Assembly: GCF_015191005.1 (NCBI RefSeq)
Contig: NZ_CP040442.1
Span: 1,736,001 to 1,800,000 of the forward strand
Reading direction: 5' to 3'
Length of the DNA: 64,000 bases
Source of the DNA: Kaistella flava (ex Peng et al. 2021)
GTDB taxonomy: Bacteria > Bacteroidota > Bacteroidia > Flavobacteriales > Weeksellaceae
This document shows, in pieces, positions 53,858 through 61,245 of the stretch. The notes beneath the pieces were generated by a model. The model had not been told where the DNA came from. It searched no databases and was given only the letters and a program-made list of their open reading frames with translations. Within the stretch, counting starts at the first letter, position 1; each line of letters begins with the position of its first letter. Made by a program: the position numbers and the translations under genes.

Positions 53858-54517
53858 TTATTTCCGATTTTTATTATTTTGAAAATTCTTTCTGGTATTT
53901 TGATTCTTTGGATTATTCGAATTACCTGTATTATTTCTGGTGTACGATTTATTAGTACGGTTCGTCGCGTAATAAATTTTACTTTTTTCTAATGAATCCA
54001 AAACGGTTAAATCCAAACGGTTTTCCGAAAGATCCTTTAAATGACGGAAAATAACCTCATCCTGTACATGTTCCTTATTATAAACATTATAGGATTTCTT
54101 CATATTATTGGCAATCACCTGAATCAAAGCATCTTTTTCGTCGCCTGCTTCCAGTTCAATAGCTTTATCGATCAATTGTAAAATACTCTTTCCGTAAAAT
54201 TTAAAATCACCCTGAAGTTTTGGATACTCCATTCTCTTAGGTTTCACCTGCATTTCTTCGGGAGTCGGGATATGATAGGGCGAATCAACGTCTAAATCAT
54301 ATTTCGCTAATATAAAAAGATGGTCCCAAAGTTTATGTTTATAATTTTCTTCGTCACGAAGTTGTGGATTTCTTTGACCCATAAAATCAACAATCGCCAC
54401 GGCCATTTCATTACGTTCGTCTCTATTTTCAAGCTCCTGGCAACGTTCTACAAGTTGCTGTATAATTCGACCGTATTCCGGCATTTGGAGTTGCGTTTTG
54501 CTTGTATTATATTCCAT
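53858..54517 (-). CDS. DUF4290-family protein
   Basis: A 219-aa Bacteroidota-specific protein of unknown function. The DUF4290 pattern is visible: MPEYGRIIQQLVERC, MAVAIVDFMGQRNPQLRD and PKRMEYPKLQGDF. The last 45 residues are Asn/Lys/Arg-rich and probably disordered. There is no signal peptide. It always seems to sit directly before murA in flavobacteria, and here the gap is two bases, so a role in envelope building is possible by association. Confidence 0.88.
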   Translation of the reverse strand: MEYNTSKTQLQMPEYGRIIQQLVERCQELENRDERNEMAVAIVDFMGQRNPQLRDEENYKHKLWDHLFILAKYDLDVDSPYHIPTPEEMQVKPKRMEYPKLQGDFKFYGKSILQLIDKAIELEAGDEKDALIQVIANNMKKSYNVYNKEHVQDEVIFRHLKDLSENRLDLTVLDSLEKSKIYYATNRTNKSYTRNNTGNSNNPKNQNTRKNFQNNKNRK

Positions 54518-54992
54518 AACTGCAAATATAAGAATTTGTTAAGGTTAATAGTTTTAGTTGTCTGAATATTTTTTTGGGCGTGCCCCTTCGTTGCCATCAC
54601 CTTCCCTCCGCTACTTCGGGTCGGTCTTCGGCTCCCAATCTTTTTTTAGAAAGAATTTTGCACAAAAGAAGAGTTCACAAAAAAAAGGATTTCCGCCTAC
54701 GCCCTCACGCAGACCGGTTTTCGAGTTCAATTCCCGAACTAAAATCGAGATTCAGAATTTTTTAACAATGATGAAAGCAATTTTATGAAATCGTAAAATA
54801 AGTTTCGGCTAAAGCCAATGTGAAATTTCATTCATAAACAGGCTAAAGCTCGTTCCTTTTGATGTTGAAACTAATATCTCAAAAATATAATTGTCTATAT
54901 TCAGTCAACAATTTGTAGCCTAAAGCAGAAAAATCTATTGTCTATTATCCTTTATCTAAAATCAAAGTGGTCTATTATCTTTCACCTACCAT
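54518..54992. other. gap with GC-rich REP-like patch
   Basis: No gene. At 54576-54640 a GC-rich patch starts with the palindrome GGGCGTGCCC and has CTTCGG words; such patches are a familiar intergenic repeat in Chryseobacterium-type genomes. GGCTAAAGC words at about 54811 and 54842, and two TCTATTATC words near 54945 and 54973, suggest old repeats. A 76-codon frame here is not protein-like. Confidence 0.6.
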
Positions 54993-55454
54993 CTAAGAAA
55001 TAAACTTCTTCCGCTCCTCCACTGTCGGAACTTCACACGCGCCAGCAGCCAGTTTCTTTCTGTTCGCCGCAACTCTGTCGTAGAAAAAGTCAGTGAAACC
55101 AGTTGGGAGAAATCGGAAATACGACATCAATTTATAGGTTCCACCGATTACTTCGGAAATTTTGAAAACAGCTTGTGATTTTTGCAAATAATATTGTTCA
55201 GGTTTCCAAAGGTACAGCGTATCCAAATCCTTTAATTCTAAATTTCGGTCACCCAAAAATTGTTGACCAAACTCAGATTGTAAGGAAGCAAATAGAAAAT
55301 TATTTTTTACATCTTTCTTTAAAATCCAGTGAACCCAGAAATCACAGAAGCCACATTCTCCATCATAGAAAACGTAATATTTAGTTTTATCGACGTTCGT
55401 CACGTCATTATTGAGTTTTAAAATCAGATTTTTCGACTGCGGTTGGCAAATCAT
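54993..55454 (-). CDS. DCC-family thiol-disulfide protein (DUF393)
   Basis: The 153-aa protein has the family mark YDGECGFCDFW, a thioredoxin-like CxxC in the DxxCxxC form. The start is uncertain: the ATG at 55454 overlaps the preceding haem-binding gene by 47 bases, whereas a GTG at 55403 would start 5 bases after that gene ends and just before the conserved region. The context with a haem-binding CxxCH protein suggests redox work in the envelope. No signal peptide is seen. Confidence 0.8.
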   Translation of the reverse strand: MICQPQSKNLILKLNNDVTNVDKTKYYVFYDGECGFCDFWVHWILKKDVKNNFLFASLQSEFGQQFLGDRNLELKDLDTLYLWKPEQYYLQKSQAVFKISEVIGGTYKLMSYFRFLPTGFTDFFYDRVAANRKKLAAGACEVPTVEERKKFIS

Positions 55455-55905
55455 TTAAAATTCGGGTATCATTCTCCATAAATTTGAAATAATCAATCAA
55501 TTCTTTTTTATCAGCAGCACTTAACTTCGCTTCTGGGTGCAAGATCACGTAAGAATCCAAAGGCATTTCATTTTTCTCCAGCTGTTCAGCTGCTTCCTTT
55601 AATTTCTTGGCTTGTCTCTTTTTGTCATACGTCGCAAAAGTAGAAAAATTTAATTCTTTTCTTCCTTCTTTAATATGATCAGCCAAAAACCAACCGACCG
55701 GCTGTATATTCGCATACCAAGGATATTTTGATTCATTGCTGTGACAATCATAACAGGCATTTTTAATTAAAGCAGCCGTTCTTTCAGGTGTATTTTTAAT
55801 TTTTAAGAAATCCATTTGCGGTGTCGCAACAGGATTACTCTTTTCAATTGGGAAAAACTGAATCAGTACGAAGGCTACGATGATAATTATCAGTATTTTT
55901 TTCAT
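55408..55905 (-). CDS. haem-binding domain protein, membrane-anchored
   Basis: The 165-aa protein has a membrane anchor or signal (residues 1-18) and a haem_bd-type c-haem motif: CYDCHSNESKYPWY starting at Cys51, with Cys54 and His55. The WF and PWY motifs after it are those of the Haem_bd family common in Bacteroidota. It is probably a periplasmic monohaem electron carrier. Its 3' end overlaps the DCC gene if the latter starts at its ATG. Confidence 0.85.
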   Translation of the reverse strand: MKKILIIIIVAFVLIQFFPIEKSNPVATPQMDFLKIKNTPERTAALIKNACYDCHSNESKYPWYANIQPVGWFLADHIKEGRKELNFSTFATYDKKRQAKKLKEAAEQLEKNEMPLDSYVILHPEAKLSAADKKELIDYFKFMENDTRILNDLPTAVEKSDFKTQ

Positions 55906-56014
55906 GGTAAAATTTTGTTATGTGAATTTATAACTTTAATTTTAAATGTGAATAATCTTTCACTGTTATAGATTATATAAATCGAAAATGTTTTTATGAT
56001 TGATAAAAACATTG

Positions 56015-56022
56015 TACTTTTG
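56015..56022 (+). promoter_or_regulatory. -7 promoter box for the peroxiredoxin operon
   Basis: TACTTTTG fits TAnnTTTG; about 28 bases of leader to the ATG at 56051. Confidence 0.65.
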
Positions 56023-56050
56023 CATTAGAAAATTTTAAAACAACAATATT

Positions 56051-56689
<639 letters not shown>

Positions 56690-56699
56690 AAAAAGAATT

Positions 56700-57008
56700 A
56701 TGTACACAGAATTAGCAGAAGATACGCTACAGCAAATTGTAGCAGACAATGAAAAAGTAGTTGTACAGTATGGTGCAACATGGTGTGGAAACTGCCGAAT
56801 CATGAAACCAAAATTCAAAAAATTAGCAGCGGAAAATGAAGATATTCCTTTCCTATATGTTGATGCAGAAAAATTACCTGAAAGCCGAAAATTAGCAACC
56901 GTAGATAATTTACCTACGTTCGCAATTTTCAAAGACGGGAAATTGGTAAATCAGGTTCAATCTAATCAGGCAGAAAGTCTTATTAATCTTTTTAAAGAAC
57001 TGAACTAA
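56700..57008 (+). CDS. thioredoxin-family protein
   Basis: The 102-aa protein has a thioredoxin fold with WCGNC (Cys29 and Cys32), a variant of the usual WCGPC, and the cis-Pro in DNLPTFAIF. It most likely recycles the peroxiredoxin encoded upstream. Cytoplasmic; no signal peptide. Co-transcribed. Confidence 0.9.
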   Translation: MYTELAEDTLQQIVADNEKVVVQYGATWCGNCRIMKPKFKKLAAENEDIPFLYVDAEKLPESRKLATVDNLPTFAIFKDGKLVNQVQSNQAESLINLFKELN

Positions 57009-57091
57009 TGAAATCGCCTTTTTTGGTTTTCTTACGAACTCCGACGAAAACTGGGCGATAACATTTCACCATTGAAAAAATAAAATTAGAA

Positions 57092-57340
57092 ATGAAATTA
57101 CCTATAATCAGACAGTTTTATCAAACCCAGTCTGTAGAAAATTTAGAAAAAACTTTAGAAGTTATCGAAGCATTTTCTGAATTCCGAGGAACAACGGAAG
57201 AAGATTTGAATGTTGTCGGAGAATTGATTACCAATATCTGTGGCGCACTCGAAGTTCATGCAAATGTTGCCAACGGAATGGCTGAAAGAGACGCCCTAAA
57301 TTCTTTTGCACAAAAAGTTTTAGGCTCAATCGATAAGTAG
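57092..57340 (+). CDS. small conserved protein of the peroxiredoxin operon (DUF6952-like)
   Basis: An 82-aa mostly helical protein; one Cys at position 50. I recall proteins of this kind, labelled DUF6952, following thioredoxin genes in Flavobacteriia; function is unknown. It starts 83 bases after the thioredoxin gene and ends before a strong terminator, so it is the last gene of the redox operon. Confidence 0.7.
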   Translation: MKLPIIRQFYQTQSVENLEKTLEVIEAFSEFRGTTEEDLNVVGELITNICGALEVHANVANGMAERDALNSFAQKVLGSIDK

Positions 57341-57361
57341 TATTTAGTAAAAATGAAGAAG

Positions 57362-57393
57362 AAAGGCGGGAAAATTATTTCCCGCCTTTTTTA
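57362..57393. terminator. bidirectional terminator
   Basis: AAAGGCGGGAAA and its complement with T6, between convergent genes. Confidence 0.85.
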
Positions 57394-57395
57394 TT

Positions 57396-57794
57396 TTAAT
57401 CGTTGTGACCTCTATATTTATCGTTTTTGTCTTTGTTATGGTTTCTATTCATTCGGTCATGATGGTCATCATTTTTCCACCGGTCATTTCTATTGTTATT
57501 TTTAAATTGATCCGCTCGATACTGATTCGGATAATAAGCGGTTGAATTTCTATTTCCAGGTATAATGCCTGGTCTGCCATAAATATCACCACTTCTTATG
57601 ATTCGTCCGTTTTGATATACATTTCCATTACGGTCTCTATAAATCTCACCTCTACGGTAAACTACGCCATCATTTGATCGGTAAATCACCACATTTCCTG
57701 GACGATTATTTCCATAAGGATCTTGTACAGTTCCACAAGAATTTAGCGCAATTGCCAATCCTGTACCTAATAGTATTTTAAAAATATTTTTCAT
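57396..57794 (-). CDS. small lipoprotein, Asn/Arg/Asp-rich
   Basis: The 132-aa protein has a lipoprotein signal (lipobox LNSC at residues 17-20). After it come YRRGEIYRDRNGNVYQNGR-type strands, a repeated motif of Bacteroidota surface lipoproteins, then an Asn/His/Lys/Asp-rich end (KNDDHHDRMNRNHNKD) that may bind metal. Function unknown. Probably outer-membrane-anchored. Confidence 0.75.
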   Translation of the reverse strand: MKNIFKILLGTGLAIALNSCGTVQDPYGNNRPGNVVIYRSNDGVVYRRGEIYRDRNGNVYQNGRIIRSGDIYGRPGIIPGNRNSTAYYPNQYRADQFKNNNRNDRWKNDDHHDRMNRNHNKDKNDKYRGHND

Positions 57795-58073
57795 TTTATT
57801 AAATTTAAAGGTTAACAGCTACTTTTCCATTATAGTGCCAAACTCTAAATTCTAATATGATGAATACTATTTTATTTTATAATTGAGTTTAATGTATTTC
57901 CGTTTTTATGCATAATGCAAATTTTCCCGCAAATTTTCGCAAAGTTTTCTTTACAAACATGCTGTTTTACACCCGTTTTTAAGTTCGCAATGGCGTTTGA
58001 CTTCGTCGAATTATCTTCGATTTTACTTAATAAAGTTCGCAAGAGAATTGCTTTTATGTCAAATAACGGACAA

Positions 58074-59639
58074 TCATATTAAATTTAAACTTTCTGCAAC
58101 CTTCAAAGCACACTTTTCTCCATCGATTGCCGCGGAAATAATTCCACCTGCGTAACCGGCTCCTTCGCCACATGGATACAAACCTTTAATTTGAAGATGT
58201 TCCAAAGAATAATGATCTCTTGGAATACGAACTGGTGAAGAAGTTCGGCTTTCTGGCGCGTGCAAAATAGCTTCATTCGTCATATAACCTTTCATCGATT
58301 TTCCAAATTCTGAAAAGCCTTGTCGCATAATTTGACTTAAAAACCCCGGGAAAACTTCTCCCATTTCAACAGAAGTAGTTCCGGGAACATAAGAGGTTTT
58401 TGGAATATCATGTGAAATTTTATTTTGAGTAAAATCAACCATTCGTTGCGCCGGAACTTTTTGAGTTTCACCAGCCAAATGCCAGGCTTTTTGTTCTATT
58501 GCTTTCTGAAATTCCATCCCGGCTAAAGGCCCAAATTGTTGAAAAGGTTTGAAATCTTCTAATTTTAATTCCACTACAATTCCTGAATTCGCGGTAGACT
58601 GATCTCTTTTAGAAGGCGACCAACCATTCGTAACTACTTCTCCCGGACTCGTTGCACAGGGCGCAATTACACCACCGGGACACATACAAAATGAGTACAT
58701 CCCACGACCGTTCACTTGCTTCACCACAGAATATGGTGCAGGCGGTAAAAATTCACCACGGTAGTCGCAGGAATATTGAATTTTATCTATTAATTCTTGT
58801 GGATGTTCTGCTCGCACCCCTAATGCAAAAGGTTTGGCTTCAATGAGAATATTCCTCTTATGCAGTAATTCAAAAATATCACGTGCGGAATGTCCCGTTG
58901 CTAAAATAACTTTATTCGCCGAAATGACATTTCCATTTTGAAGAACAACACCTTGCATTTCGTTACTTTTCACCACAAAATCAGTGACACGAGTTTCAAA
59001 TAAAACTTCTCCACCGGAAGCGATAATCTGTTCCCGAATATCTTGAATAATCTTGGGTAATTTATTGGTTCCAATATGTGGATGAGCATCTACCATGATA
59101 TCAGGCGTAGCTCCAAAACCCACAAAAAGCTCTAAAATTCGATCGATATCGCCACGCTTTTTTGAACGCGTATATAATTTTCCATCCGAATAAGTTCCGG
59201 CACCACCTTCGCCAAAGCAATAATTAGAATCTTCATTGACAATTCCATCTACATTGATTGCTTTCAAATCACGACGACGACCACGAACATCTTTTCCGCG
59301 TTCTAAAACGATTGGTTTTAATCCCAATTCAATCAATTGTAATGCAGCAAAAAGTCCAGCCGGACCAGCTCCTACCACAATTACTTCTTGCTTGTTGGCA
59401 ACATTCGGATAATCTGGTAATTCAACTTTAGCAGGAATATAATCTTCATCAACTAAAAAAACATTTCCCTTAACATTGACTTTTACCGCCTTTTGTCGGG
59501 CATCAAAAGAACGTTTCAAAACAACTACTTTTTGAATTTCCTTCGGACTTATCTTACAAAATTTGGCTACTTGTTGTGCTAACAAATCTTCGTTGGCAGC
59601 GGCTTCGGGCGATACTTGAAATTGAAATTCTTTTGGCAT
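58074..59639 (-). CDS. NAD(P)/FAD-dependent oxidoreductase (COG2509 type)
   Basis: The 521-aa protein has a short N-terminal domain of about 80 residues and then the FAD-binding GAGPAG at residues 90-95, with a later ATGHSARD and a CxxCPGG-like FCMCPGGVIAPC motif. This is the uncharacterised FAD-dependent dehydrogenase family once listed as COG2509. The reaction is unknown. Monocistronic. Confidence 0.88.
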   Translation of the reverse strand: MPKEFQFQVSPEAAANEDLLAQQVAKFCKISPKEIQKVVVLKRSFDARQKAVKVNVKGNVFLVDEDYIPAKVELPDYPNVANKQEVIVVGAGPAGLFAALQLIELGLKPIVLERGKDVRGRRRDLKAINVDGIVNEDSNYCFGEGGAGTYSDGKLYTRSKKRGDIDRILELFVGFGATPDIMVDAHPHIGTNKLPKIIQDIREQIIASGGEVLFETRVTDFVVKSNEMQGVVLQNGNVISANKVILATGHSARDIFELLHKRNILIEAKPFALGVRAEHPQELIDKIQYSCDYRGEFLPPAPYSVVKQVNGRGMYSFCMCPGGVIAPCATSPGEVVTNGWSPSKRDQSTANSGIVVELKLEDFKPFQQFGPLAGMEFQKAIEQKAWHLAGETQKVPAQRMVDFTQNKISHDIPKTSYVPGTTSVEMGEVFPGFLSQIMRQGFSEFGKSMKGYMTNEAILHAPESRTSSPVRIPRDHYSLEHLQIKGLYPCGEGAGYAGGIISAAIDGEKCALKVAESLNLI

Positions 59640-59751
59640 TGGATATAATTAAGAAAAAAATTTAAAAGATTTTCATGAGCTCAAATCTTTCAACCTGCAA
59701 ATTTCTGCTTTTTTTAGGCAATACAGATAATTTAAAACTAAAAATTACAAC

Positions 59752-60249
59752 CTAAACTCCGATCACTTTACTTCTTCGTTCCAGTAAAATAATATCCCGC
59801 CACTTTCCGTTCATCTCTCCTATTTTTTCTCTTCTTCCGACAATCGTGAATCCGTGCTTTTCATGAATTTTTACACTCACTAAATTCTCGGGAAAAATTC
59901 CGGCCTGTAGAGTCCAGAAGTTATTTTCTTCGCTATCTAAAATGAGTTTTTTCATCATTACGGTTCCCAGTCCTTGTCCCTGAACAGAACCATCCAGATA
60001 AATACTAACTTCAGCAACTCCTTTAAAACAATCTCGATTGCTTACAGGCTGCAAGGCACACCAACCAACAACTTCATCCTTTTCATTTTCTAAAACGAAA
60101 CGACAGAGATTAAAATGCTTGGTATCCCACGCTTCCCAAGTCGGCGCCACTTTATCGAAAGTAGCATTTCCGCCATTAATTCCCTGTTGAAAAATTTCTA
60201 AAACTTTATCGCCATCTTCCGGACGCATTGGACGTATTTCGTAATTCAT
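59752..60249 (-). CDS. GNAT acetyltransferase, phosphinothricin-acetyltransferase-like
   Basis: ATG 60249 is preferred; 12 upstream residues from 60285 are not conserved-looking. The 165-aa protein has PMRPEDGDKVLEIFQQGI at the N-terminus and the acetyl-CoA motif VQGQGLGTVMMKKLI. It is of the Pat/Bar type, which can acetylate amine groups of phosphinothricin or methionine-like molecules. The real substrate cannot be told. Confidence 0.85.
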   Translation of the reverse strand: MNYEIRPMRPEDGDKVLEIFQQGINGGNATFDKVAPTWEAWDTKHFNLCRFVLENEKDEVVGWCALQPVSNRDCFKGVAEVSIYLDGSVQGQGLGTVMMKKLILDSEENNFWTLQAGIFPENLVSVKIHEKHGFTIVGRREKIGEMNGKWRDIILLERRSKVIGV

Positions 60250-60640
60250 TGTTATATTATTAAAACTTGTATTTTTTTTAACCACAAAGTCACAAAAGTA
60301 TTCTACAAAAAGTTATAATTCAAGTTCACTAATAAGAAAATCTATAAGTTTTCAGAAACTTCATGTCCTTTTTAGCTGTAGAATTTTAAACTTTTCATCA
60401 ATAAAATCTTTGTGACTTTGTGGTTTAAAGATTTATATTTTCAAACAGGTTTAATTAGAACAGGTTTAATTTTTTTTACCGCAAAAGAGGCAAAAGTTTT
60501 ATTTTATTAAGCAATTCAAAAGTATGCAAAAGATACACAGATTGTAGGAATCACTTTTTGCAATCTTTTAAAAATCTTATTCTCCACTTTTGTCTTTTAT
60601 AACTTTTGCGGTTAAAAGAATTATATTTTTCAACAGTTTC
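60250..60640. repeat. gap with two inverted-repeat elements
   Basis: A perfect 17-bp inverted repeat, AACCACAAAGTCACAAA at 60280-60296 and its complement at 60409-60425, encloses 112 bases. A related but looser pair, ACCGCAAAAG at 60478 and its complement ending at 60612, follows. A third, single copy of the word is at 47755-47770. No gene. Confidence 0.7.
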
Positions 60641-61159
60641 TTAATATTTATGGCTTTTTCTCGGGAACTTTCTGCGACGTCGTGAAAACTTGGTAGATCC
60701 ACTTTCCTTATCCATAGAAATAACACTGATATTTCCATCTACTTCCAAGACCGCCAATTTTACGTCTTCAATTTTCTCGACGCCATGTTCACGTACGGCT
60801 TCTTCCAATTCATCAAAACTCACTTCCTGTTCTTTCATTTTTACATTATCTACAATTCCATCTTTAATTAAAATCTCAGGATCAGATTCTACCAAACTTT
60901 TAATTTTAGCATTTTTAAAAATGATTTTTTTGACGACAAAATTGGCTATAAATAAAACCAGCGCTGCCACTAAACCACCTTCTAAACTCACATTAGAACC
61001 AACCATCGCATTCTGCACCGCATTTGAAATCAATAGAAGCAACACAATATCACCAGCATTAAGCTGCGATAATTGATTCTTCCCAAAAATCCGAATTGCG
61101 GCAAACATAAAAAGATAGACCGCAAGACTGCGTAAAGCAACATCGAGAAATGGATTCAT
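60641..61159 (-). CDS. DUF421 (YetF-like) membrane protein
   Basis: The 172-aa protein has three membrane helices over about residues 5-80 and then a cytoplasmic DUF421/YetF C-terminal domain (ILIKDGIVDNVKMKE). The last 20 residues are Arg/Lys-rich. YetF-type proteins are envelope proteins of unclear function; the C-terminal domain forms tetramers. Monocistronic. Confidence 0.88.
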   Translation of the reverse strand: MNPFLDVALRSLAVYLFMFAAIRIFGKNQLSQLNAGDIVLLLLISNAVQNAMVGSNVSLEGGLVAALVLFIANFVVKKIIFKNAKIKSLVESDPEILIKDGIVDNVKMKEQEVSFDELEEAVREHGVEKIEDVKLAVLEVDGNISVISMDKESGSTKFSRRRRKFPRKSHKY

Positions 61160-61198
61160 TATTTTCTGTTTTTATAATACAAAGTAAAAGTAAATAAA

Positions 61199-61222
61199 AA
61201 AACCACAACTAAAATTGTGGTT
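61199..61222 (-). terminator. terminator of uvrA
   Basis: AAAACCACAA and complement with a T run on the minus strand, 23 bases after the stop. Confidence 0.8.
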
Positions 61223-61245
61223 TTCCTTAATATTTAAAATTTATA

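Noticed and set aside
54558-54788. 76-codon frame in the gap after DUF4290
   Set aside because: It reads through a GC-rich REP-like patch and gives a Ser/Arg/Phe-rich peptide with no domain; typical of repeats, not of a gene.
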